From the NCBI GenBank assembly GCA_003508835.1, contig PUFA01000315.1, positions 1,178,001-1,242,000 on the forward strand: a stretch of 64,000 bases of DNA. Direction: 5' to 3'. The DNA comes from Eonycteris spelaea. Its lineage: Eukaryota > Chordata > Mammalia > Chiroptera > Pteropodidae. A model generated the notes under the pieces. The model saw only the letters and a program-made list of their open reading frames with translations, was not told the DNA's origin and did no database searches. The position numbers and the translations under genes are program-made. Below are positions 57,650 through 64,000 of the stretch, in pieces (position 1 is the stretch's first letter; every line of letters begins with the position of its first letter).

Positions 57650-58362
57650 GAATGATTTTCAATTTAAAGCCCTAGATCTTCAAGGGGATTTTTCCTTTCT
57701 ATCTTAAGTAACTGGAAAACAGGACAATATATATGAAATAACTGTTCAGAAAATGGGTAACAGAGCACAGGACTGCTATCTCTAAAAATAATGAAAATAG
57801 TGAGATATGAACTAAAATTACCGTTGCTCTCTTCCAGAAGCAATTTCGAAATTGAGGAGACAGTAAAGAAGAACACAATCAAAATTTGGCAGATTTTCTA
57901 AGTTCAGGAGACAGACAGGGTTTGAGGCCACAGGTGACTGGAAAATAAGAGGAAGAACAATAGAGAAAAAGGATCTATACAGAGAAAGAAACCCCATAGA
58001 TTTGCACAAGGGTCTCCTTGAGTTTTTGCTGTGCCTACCTAGGATGAAACTCTACTCATTTGGATAAAAATAAACAGAGAATTGTAAACTTAAAAATTTC
58101 CAAAACTCATACAGGATAGATATTAGAATTCCAACCAGTTAGTGATCATAGGGGACAGTCAGTAGCATCCCAGAAGGAACTTTCTTTAGTAAAAGAACTA
58201 AACTCTCCATGAAGTGAAGGATACTTTAGACCACCTTAAGAAATTTTCAGTAGGCCTATGAAGGATGAGACTAATCCACATGTAACTTAACTAACTATCA
58301 TAGCACTCATTAAATGAAAACAACAAGATCCAAAACACCAGCAACATAACATTCATAATATC
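57650..58362 (+). mobile_element. LINE-1 5' UTR fragment, plus strand
   Basis: Best evidence is the right end: AACTATCATAGCACTCATTAAATGAAAACAACAAGATCCAAAACACCAGCAACATAACATTCATAATATCT (start 58293) corresponds to L1 5' UTR text '...CATAGCACTCAATGAAAAACAACAAGATCCAAACACCAGCAATATAACATTCATAATGTCTGG'. Leftward words such as AGACAGGGTTTGAGGCCACAGGTGACTGG and AAACAGAGAATTGTAAACTTAAAAA fit the same region. It is interrupted by the LTR inserted at ATATC, and a few L1-like bases (ATATCTAACAT) resume at 58741. Confidence 0.6.
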
Positions 58363-58745
58363 TGAATTAGTCTCCTCAGGCTACAATAACAAAATATCAC
58401 CAACTGTGTGGCTTTAAACAAACATTTATTTTCTCACAGTTCTTCAGATTAGAAATCTATGATCAAGTTGACAGCAAATTTGGTTTCCAATAATGGCTTT
58501 CTTTCTGGTTTGTAGGTGAAGCTTTCTTGCTGTGTCTTCATGTGGCTTTTTCTCTGTGTGCATGCAAAAATCAAGAGAACTCTCTGCTTCCTCTTCTGAT
58601 GCCATCCTTTTTTATGGCCCCAACTTATGGACTCATTTAACCTTAATTACCTCCCAGAAGCCTTATTTCCAAACACCATCACATCAGGGATTAGGATTTC
58701 AACATATGAATTTTGAAGAGACACAATTCAGTCCATAACAATATC
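58358..58745 (-). mobile_element. Solo MLT1-like MaLR LTR with perfect 5-bp target duplication, minus strand
   Basis: The LTR (58363-58740, 378 bases) begins TG and ends CA on the plus strand and is flanked by ATATC on both sides (58358-58362 and 58741-58745), the 5-bp duplication of ERVL-type integration. Antisense MLT1 words in order are CAATAACAAAATATCACCAACTGTGTGGCTTTAAACAAACATTTATTTTCTCACAGTTCTTCAGATTAGAAATC, TTCTTGCTGTGTCTTCATGTGGC, CTGCTTCCTCTTCTGATGCCATCC, TTAACCTTAATTACCTCCCAGAAG and TTAGGATTTCAACATATGAATTTTGAAGAGACACAATTCAGTCCATAACA. The sense LTR therefore starts TGTTATGGACTGAATTGTGT. No internal region or second LTR remains, so it is a recombination-derived solo LTR. Confidence 0.93.
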
Positions 58746-58749
58746 TAAC

Positions 58750-59045
58750 ATCTAAGCCACCATGACAAGAGGTCAACCTCTGACCAATAGCCAACAAGGA
58801 ATTCGGGTTCTCAGGCCAATAACTTGTGAGGTACTGAATCCTGTCAACAACTGCATGTGTGAGTTTAAAAGTGAATCTTTTCACAATTCAAGGCTTGAAG
58901 TGACAACACCTCTAAACAACACCTTGATTTTATCTTCATGAAAGACATTAGAGCAGGAATTCAGCTAACTGTGCCCAGTTCCTGACCTACAGAAACTGCA
59001 AGAAAATAAATATGTGTTGCCTTAAGAAATTACATTTGAGAATTA
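58750..59045 (+). mobile_element. 3' part of a MaLR-type LTR, plus strand
   Basis: GGTTCTCAGGCCAATAACTTGTGAGGTACTGAATCCTGTCAACAACTGCATGTGTGAG (start 58805), ACAACACCTTGATTTTATCTTCATGAAAGACATTAGAGCAGGAATTCAGCTAACTGTGCCCAGTTCCTGACCTACAGAAACTGCAAGAAAATAAATATGTGTTGCC. This matches a sense MLT1-like LTR ('...CTTGCCAACAGCCATGTGAG...GACATCTTGATTGCAACCTCATGAGAGACCCTGAGCCAGAACCACCCAGCTAAGCCGCTCCCGAATTCCTGACCCACAGAAACTGTGAGATAATAAATGTTTGTTG'). It includes the polyadenylation signal AATAAA near 59006. The 5' part is missing. Confidence 0.75.
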
Positions 59046-59084
59046 CAAGACATTAAAAGGGAAGTCCCCTTCCTTTGAATTCCC

Positions 59085-59490
59085 TTCTGATTACTCCCAT
59101 CCAAGGGTGACTATTCTAATGATCTCTTACTACAACAAATTTCACTTCTTTTTATACTTTTATATTTTTTAAAAAATGGATTATACGGTATGTATATTTA
59201 TTTTATGTTGGACTTATTACATTCAAAATGGTGTTTAGAAGATAATACCTTAATGATTCATAAAGGTCATTCATTCTCATTGGTGCGTAATAATCTAGTG
59301 TATGCATAGGACATAAATTATTTATTAATTTTACTTTTAATGGCACTTTGAGTAGTTATGTTTTTTTGGACCTTGAAAACAGTGCTGCTGTGAACATTTT
59401 AGTGCATGTCATTTTACAAACAGTTAATACTCATTTTTTATAGGTATAGTCTTAGGACAGTAATTTTGGGGTATTAATATATATTTACCT
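59085..59490 (-). mobile_element. Old LINE-1 3' region, minus strand
   Basis: Antisense order: CCAAGGGTGACTATTCTAATGATCTC (start 59101), AAAAAATGGATTATACGGTATGTATATT, GATTCATAAAGGTCATTCATTCTCATTGGTGCGTAATAATC, GACCTTGAAAACAGTGCTGCTGTGAACATTTTAGTGCATGTC and TATAGTCTTAGGACAGTAATTTTGGGGTA. These parallel old L1 text ('...GGTAACCACTATTCTGA...GGAATCATACTGTATGTA...TGCTATTATAAACAGTGCTGCTATGAACATTCTTGTACATGTC...'). 5'-truncated. Confidence 0.8.
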
Positions 59491-59848
59491 TCTATCTATA
59501 GTCATATGGTTAAGTTTATAGATAGATATAGTTGTTTTGTAGTCTAAGAAGCTAATTTTATAGAAGAAAGAACTGAGAACCATTGGTGATGAAACTCAGT
59601 CTCCAGCCTCTTCTCCCTCCTAGGAGGTTAGAGGGTGGGACTGAAAGTTTCAACCTCCTAATGACCTGGTAGGCACCACTCATCCTTGGGTTATTTAGAG
59701 GCCTTCCAAAAGTCTCCTCATTAACACAACAGACACCTTTATCACTCTCAACATGGGAAATTCAAAGGATTTTGAGAGCTGTGAGTCAGTAACTGAGATG
59801 AAGACCACATACATATGAGAAATGTATTTTAGTCATCTAAATGCCTTT
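59491..59848. other. Unassigned DNA
   Basis: Short non-repeat stretch. No gene recognised. Confidence 0.45.
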
Positions 59849-59979
59849 ATATTATATATATGTATATATACATGTAATAAGTATATATATATAGATATAC
59901 ATATATAACATATATATATTATATGGATATATGTATATATACATGTGTATGTGTATATACATGTATATATATAATATTA
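59849..59979. repeat. 130-bp AT-rich palindromic island
   Basis: Nearly pure TA/TG/CA steps. The perfect palindrome ATGTATATATACAT occurs twice (59860-59873 and 59931-59944), and TATATACATGTATATA, a 16-bp perfect palindrome, lies at 59954-59969. The tract should extrude cruciforms or melt easily. Confidence 0.9.
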
Positions 59980-60349
59980 CATATTGAAGTCTCATGCCAA
60001 ACATACTTTTTGTCATTACTGTGAAGGATGGAGTGTCACTGAGAAGAATAGTTTTGTATATATCTCTACTCCCTTCACTCCAAAACCTGCAGAACACTTC
60101 ACATCTTTTCTCTTCTGGAGTGCTCAGGCCATTCTTTCCTTCCATTCATTTGCTTCTTTTCAAGTTCTTGGTCTCTTTTTGCAAAATTGTGCTGCTGAGA
60201 TATCTCAATCCTGTAATTCTCTCCAAAGACTAAAATTGTTTCACAGGCTAAGCAGATAAATGTATATGCCAATAAATTCATGAACAGGACAAGTGATCTG
60301 GAGCAGAGGAGGGCAGGAGGAGCAAGAACAGTAACTTTTATTAAGTGGT
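59980..60349. other. Unassigned DNA
   Basis: Several overlapping short frames on both strands (59984-60259 plus, 60099-60281 minus) without recognisable domains. Locally pyrimidine-rich. Nothing supports a gene. Confidence 0.4.
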
Positions 60350-60680
60350 ACTTCTCGGTCCTGAAGAGGCATTTCCATTTGCATTAAATAAATTTATCTT
60401 CTCTGCAACCCTAAAGAATGAGAGAGGCAGGTATCTTATCTCTTGTCTTCTTATCTGGAAAATGGTGATTTAATAATACTAAACTCATTTGATTGTCATG
60501 TGCTTAAATGACACAGCATATAAATTATTTAGAATATTTCTTAAAAGATAGTGCCTAATATACATTGCTCTTATTATTATATATCCTATTCAAAGGAAAT
60601 ATCTTAAGGCTAAGAAGTATTTATTAATTTGTCCAAGTTAATAGAGGTTAAAGCCAAGGTTCAAATTAATGCCTTCTTCC
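60350..60680 (-). mobile_element. MIR SINE, minus strand, split by an opposite-strand MIR
   Basis: The outer element has the left part TTATCTTCTCTGCAACCCTAAAGAATGAGAGAGGCAGGTATCTTATCTC (60394-60442) and the right part ATCTTAAGGCTAAGAAGTATTTATTAATTTGTCCAAGTTAATAGAGGTTAAAGCCAAGGTTCAAATTAATGCC (from about 60601). The right part continues the antisense MIR order where the left stops ('...GAGGTAGGTATTATT | ...TGAGGCT.AGAGA.GTTAAGTAATTTGCCCAAGGT.A.A.AGCTAG...GATTCAAACCCAGG'). Confidence 0.65.
60443..60600 (+). mobile_element. MIR SINE core and tail, plus strand, nested
   Basis: TCTTCTTATCTGGAAAATGGTGATTTAATAATACTAAACTCATTTGATTGTCATGTGC and AAATTATTTAGAATATTTCTTAAAAGATAGTGCCTAATATAC follow sense MIR ('TCCTCATCTGTAAAATGGGGATAATAATAGTACCTACCTCATAGGGTTGTTGTG...GCTTAGAACAGTGCCTGGCACA'). 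It lies between the two halves of an opposite-strand MIR. Confidence 0.7.
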
Positions 60681-61914
60681 TCCAAACATAACATTGTTGT
60701 GTGGATCGTGTTTCTCAATAGTGAATGTCTTTTCTTAAAAAGCCTTATGGAAGCACCTACCTTTAAAATAAAATTCACTAATGGTTCTAATGGGCATAAC
60801 TTTCCATAATTTTGGGGAAGGTGGCTGGCAACAACTGTACCTGATCATGTCAATGCAGAAGAGATTGAATCCAAGAGAAATAGATTTCAACAATCAAGAT
60901 TAATGGGAATAGAAATAATTTAGTTTTGACTGCATTTCAATACTTAAATATCAAAATTTGACTTGAATTAGAGCATCAGCTCAACTATAAACTATGATAG
61001 TAGGTTTCTCCAAACTCTTTTTGACAAATATAGGTATTGTGGTTCATTAAATTGCAGTGGTAGGGAGCTGGAATAAAATATAGCTATCTATGTTAAAGAG
61101 GCAGGAATAACGCATGACGTTAACGAGATGTAATAAAGTAGATAAAGGTTTATAAAGCTCCTGAGTTAGAACTTATTTTACCTCATCAAATTTGACTGCA
61201 TTGTTATATGAAAAAAAAAATTGTATGCTTTTTTTCTTTTTCTTTTTAAAAAATGATCCCAATATACTCATGCGTAGTAATGTGCCTGATGGAAAAGTAC
61301 TCATTTAAAAGCAAATTGATAGTCCTAGCATTGCTACAGTAAATATAAAACATTGAGTTTTGACAACAGTAAAATGAGAAATTGTTCAGTAAGCTCTTAT
61401 TATCATATCTTTAACATCGATTATCAGAAAAGATGAAGTTTTTAGACAAGGGATGATAGAGTGTGTTGTGGGACTAATGAATGACTGAGTGCCTCCAATT
61501 CAGATGAGGAATATATTAATCAGCACTACTTCAGGATATGAAGTATCTCTCTAAATCTCACTTTAGAAAAAAAATCCTATTATGTATTAGTATTATAATA
61601 CTCAATTGCTATGAAAATTAGCTAAAATATGAATACATAGAGAATGTAGATAATGTTTTTTATTCTTTTAAATAAAAAAATCTATAAGAAGTTTGTACTA
61701 GGAGAAAATTCCACACAATTCTATGTTTAATGCTTTCTAATGTACAACTTATTAAGTGTATATATATCAATATAGTAAAAAATAAAAAATCAATTTTAAT
61801 ATAAACTTTTATTTAACACATACTTCATCTGTCATTTACAATTTAATTTTATATAATATATGATTGATTATTTTTGAACAGGTTTATAAAGGTTCTTAGA
61901 TTTATGAAGGTTTT
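60681..61914. other. Unassigned AT-rich DNA
   Basis: About 1.2 kb with no gene or repeat landmark. Confidence 0.5.
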
Positions 61915-62379
61915 CATTCATTTTTTAAATAATTTTAATTTTTAATAACAGTTGGCATACAATATTACATTAGTTTCAGGTGTACAACATAGTGGTTAAA
62001 CATTTATATATCTTATAAAATAATTACCCTGGTAAATTTAGTATCCATCTGACACCATACATAATTATTACAACATTATTGACTTTATTTCCTATGCTAT
62101 ACTTTAAATCCCCCAAGACTATTTTGTGACTACCAATTTGTATTTCTTAATCCCTTCCCCTTTTTTACCCATCCCCCATCATATCTGGCAGCCATCAAAA
62201 TATTTTCTGTATACATGAGTTTGTTTCTGTTTTTTGTTTGTTTGTTTGTTCTTTAGATTCCACTTGTAGAGCATTTGTCTTTGCCTGACTTACTCCACTA
62301 AGCACAATATCCTCTGGGTTCATCTGTGTTGTTGCAGATGGAAAGATTCATTCCTTTTTATGGCTGAGTAATATTCCAT

Positions 62380-62388
<9 letters not shown>

Positions 62389-62428
<40 letters not shown>
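62389..62428. repeat. (GT)20 microsatellite in L1 3' region
   Basis: Pure GT run of 40 bases replacing the short TATATAC-type stretch that L1 has at this point (next to ATATTCCATTGTGTATAT). Confidence 0.96.
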
Positions 62429-62431
<3 letters not shown>

Positions 62432-62444
62432 CTTCTTTATCCAT

Positions 62445-62874
62445 CTATCTATTGATGAATACCCAGGTTGCCTCTATATCTTGGCCATTGTAAATAATAC
62501 TGCAATGAACATGTGAATTTACTTGTGTTCTTGAGGTAGTGTTCTGGGTTTCTTTGGATAAATGCACATAAGAGTGTTTACTGAGTCTTTCTTTGTCTCT
62601 TGTTATAGCCTTTTTTTTTTCTTTAAGTCTATTTTGTCTAGCATAAGTAGTACTACTCCAGTTTTTGTTTATTTCTATTTTCATAAAATATCTTTTTCCA
62701 TCCTTTTACTTTTGGTCTGTGTGTCTTTTAATTTGAAGTGAGTCTCTTGTAGGCAGCATATGTAAGGGTTTTGTTATACATTTAGCCACTCTATCTTTTG
62801 ATTGGCTCATTTAATTCATTTACATTGAAAGTAATTGTTAGTAGATATATAGTAATTGCTATTTTATTATTCAT
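62445..62874 (-). pseudogene. L1 ORF2 fusion remnant: endonuclease start joined to ORF2 tail
   Basis: ORF2 protein supplies the endonuclease and reverse transcriptase of L1. Here the start ATG is at about 62874, 27 bases after the ORF1 stop. The N-terminal stretch encodes LQETHF-like and KSWSSTTY-like words (NWSSTTYARQ is visible) and a RDKE word, all from the first 100 or so codons of the endonuclease. After RDKER the reading enters ORF2 C-terminal/3' sequence (HCSIIYNGQDIEAT, equal to 'HCSIIYNSQDMEAT'). The frame then runs to a stop at 62445. Stops upstream of 62684 break the N-terminal part. Reverse transcriptase is wholly missing. Confidence 0.85.
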
Positions 62875-62901
62875 ATTTTTGATCTTTTTTTCTTCTCCTT
62901 T

Positions 62902-63808
62902 TTAAAGAAGTTCCTCTAACATTTTTTGTAATACTGGTTTGGTGTTGATGAATTCCTTAGCTTTTTCTTGTCTGGGAAGCTCTTTATTTGTCCTTCAATT
63001 CTAAATGACAGCTTCGCTGGGTAGAGTAATCTTGGTCATGCTAGGGAGGTCCTTGCATTTCACGACTTTGAATATTTTGTGCCAATCCTTTCTGGCTTAA
63101 AAGTTTCATTGAGAAATCATCTGACAGTTTTATGGAAGTTCCCTTGTAGGTAACTAATTGCTTTTGTCTTGCTGCTTTCAAGATTCTCTGTGTCTTTAAC
63201 CTATAGCATTTTAATGATAATGTGTACTGGTGTGGGCCTCTTTGTGTTCACCTTGTTTGGGACTCTGAGCTTCCTAGGCTTGTATGTCTACTTCGTTCAC
63301 CAATTTAGGGAAGTTAACCATTATTTCTTCCAATAGGTTTTCAATTCCTTATTCACTCTTCTCTTTTTGGTACCCTCATGATGCAAATGTAGGTATACCT
63401 AATGTCCCAGTGGCCCCTTAAAATATCCTTATTTTTTTCGATTTCTTTTTTATTGTTACTATTCTGATTGGATATTTTCTGCTACCTTATCTTCCAAATC
63501 TCTGATTTGGTCCTCTGTTTCATGTAATCCACTGTTGGGTCCTTCTCATGTATTCTTCATTTTAGTTATTGTAATCTTCATTTCTGACTGTTTTTTAAAA
63601 TGTTTTCTATCTCAATTTTTATGTTTTCTATCTCTCTGTTGAAGTTCTCACAGAGTTAATCTACTCTTCCTCTAAGTTCATTGTGCAACTTTATAATTAG
63701 TGTTTTGAACTCTGCATCTGGTAGATTGCTTGTCTCCATTTTGTTTAGTTCTTTTTATGGAACTTTGTTCTGTTCTTTCATTTGAGACATGTTTCTTTGT
63801 CTCCCCAT
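62902..63808 (-). pseudogene. L1 ORF1 (LINE-1 RNA-binding protein) pseudogene, full length
   Basis: From ATG at 63808 (MGRQRN) to TAA at 62902, about 301 codons, the usual length for non-primate L1 ORF1. Readable landmarks are SNLPDAEFK near the N terminus, a coiled-coil-type NFNREIENI stretch, KRPTPVHIIIK in the RNA-recognition motif region and YPAKLSFRIEGQIKSF in the C-terminal domain, ending LQKMLEELL. At least three interruptions are seen: stops after the N-terminal KVP and GRVD words and in the IIIKML word, plus frame shifts. It therefore makes no protein. The protein normally forms trimers that bind L1 RNA in cis. Confidence 0.88.
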
Positions 63809-64000
63809 TTTGGCTGCCTCCCTGTGTTTGTTTCTATGTATTAGGTAAGGATGCTATGTCTCCCATTCTTAGTAGAGTGGCCTTATGTAATGAATGTCTT
63901 GTGGGGCCCAGTGACTCAGTCTTTTTGGTTACCTGACTGGGGTGCTCCAACGTATCTCTTATATAGGTTTTATGTCCCTTTCTGTTGTAGTTGAGCTTTG
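63809..64000 (-). mobile_element. Start of L1 5' UTR (partial, continues beyond window)
   Basis: Upstream of the ORF1 start on the minus strand. The plus strand reads TGGCTGCCTCCCTGTGTTTG (63810-63829), then AGAGTGGCCTTATGTAATG and GGGGCCCAGTGACTCAG, antisense words of a Laurasiatherian L1 5' UTR next to ORF1. The true 5' end and right target duplication lie outside. Confidence 0.7.

Larger units (their letters stand above)
61915..64000 (-). mobile_element. LINE-1 with complete ORF1, gutted ORF2 and 3' UTR, minus strand (runs off right end)
   Basis: Left to right on the plus strand, the antisense element has a T-rich tail (61915-61945) and a 3' UTR with ACATTAGTTTCAGGTGTACA (61965-61984) and ATTGACTTTATTTCCTATGC. 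The ORF2 C-terminal end follows with GGCTGAGTAATATTCCATTG (62362-62381), ATCTTGGCCATTGTAAATAATACTGCAATGAACATG. The sequence then jumps at about 62583 into ORF2 endonuclease-start sequence, followed by ORF1 and 5' UTR. Most of ORF2, including the reverse transcriptase, is absent. The 3' UTR resembles those of the nested L1 at 38915-39295, and this is one of the least decayed elements here. Confidence 0.9.

Noticed and set aside
59852..60145. Tyr/Ile-rich minus-strand frame
   Set aside because: Its second half is translation of the TATA/TGTA island; the rest has no resemblance to a protein family.
1..64000. Prokaryotic gene clusters, mobile phage systems or plasmid functions
   Set aside because: Composition, LINE/SINE/LTR content and lack of long open frames all indicate mammalian nuclear DNA.

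Overview
This window looks like AT-rich, gene-poor nuclear DNA from a placental mammal. I found no protein-coding exon, no structural RNA gene, no CpG island and no prokaryotic signal. The open frames are short, use no consistent codon pattern, and mostly fall in transposon debris, microsatellites or plain AT-rich DNA. Recognisable repeats include LINE-1 fragments of several ages, LINE-2, a CR1/L3 trace, MIR SINEs, MaLR-type LTRs and hAT DNA-transposon remnants. The youngest L1 3' ends (1501-1736, 38915-39295, 61921-62520) resemble those I associate with Laurasiatheria and bats in particular. I saw no primate Alu, rodent B1/B2, carnivore CAN SINE or ruminant BovB/Bov-tA. A bat, or another lineage poor in young SINEs, is therefore my best guess, but it rests on memory and not on a search.

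Layout. 1-5.1 kb holds an L1 3' end (minus strand), several CA/TG microsatellites, a long decayed L2 (minus) and a MER5-like hAT fragment. 5.1-9.2 kb is unassigned. 9.2-11.4 kb holds L1 pieces, including an ORF2 fragment with an exact 37-bp tandem duplication. 11.4-16.5 kb is mostly unassigned, with a MIR. 16.5-20.3 kb holds an old L1 (minus), an L2 (plus) and an LTR. 21.0-22.4 kb is an unidentified, less AT-rich block. 23.6-25.2 kb holds a CG/CA alternating tract and the 5' half of an L1 (plus). 30.6-33.6 kb holds an LTR, an L1 3' end, an unnamed interspersed repeat and a MIR. 38.3-39.5 kb is an old L1 3' UTR split by a younger L1 with a 10-bp target duplication. 40.9-53.9 kb holds scattered L2, L1, CR1/L3, MIR and LTR pieces plus several simple repeats. 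54.7-60.7 kb holds a short hAT element with its target duplication, L1 pieces, MIRs, a solo LTR with a perfect 5-bp target duplication inside an L1 5' UTR, and a short templated insertion inside an L2. 61.9 kb to the right end is an L1 (minus) with a full-length decayed ORF1 and an ORF2 lacking most of its middle.

Nothing here acts as a working gene system. The value of the window is in its insertion history, in a few rearrangement scars that can be read directly from the sequence, in tracts able to adopt non-B DNA, and in a few non-repeat blocks that could be conserved regulatory elements of a distant gene. Family assignments come from remembered consensus features. Boundaries without a stated target duplication are accurate only to tens of bases.
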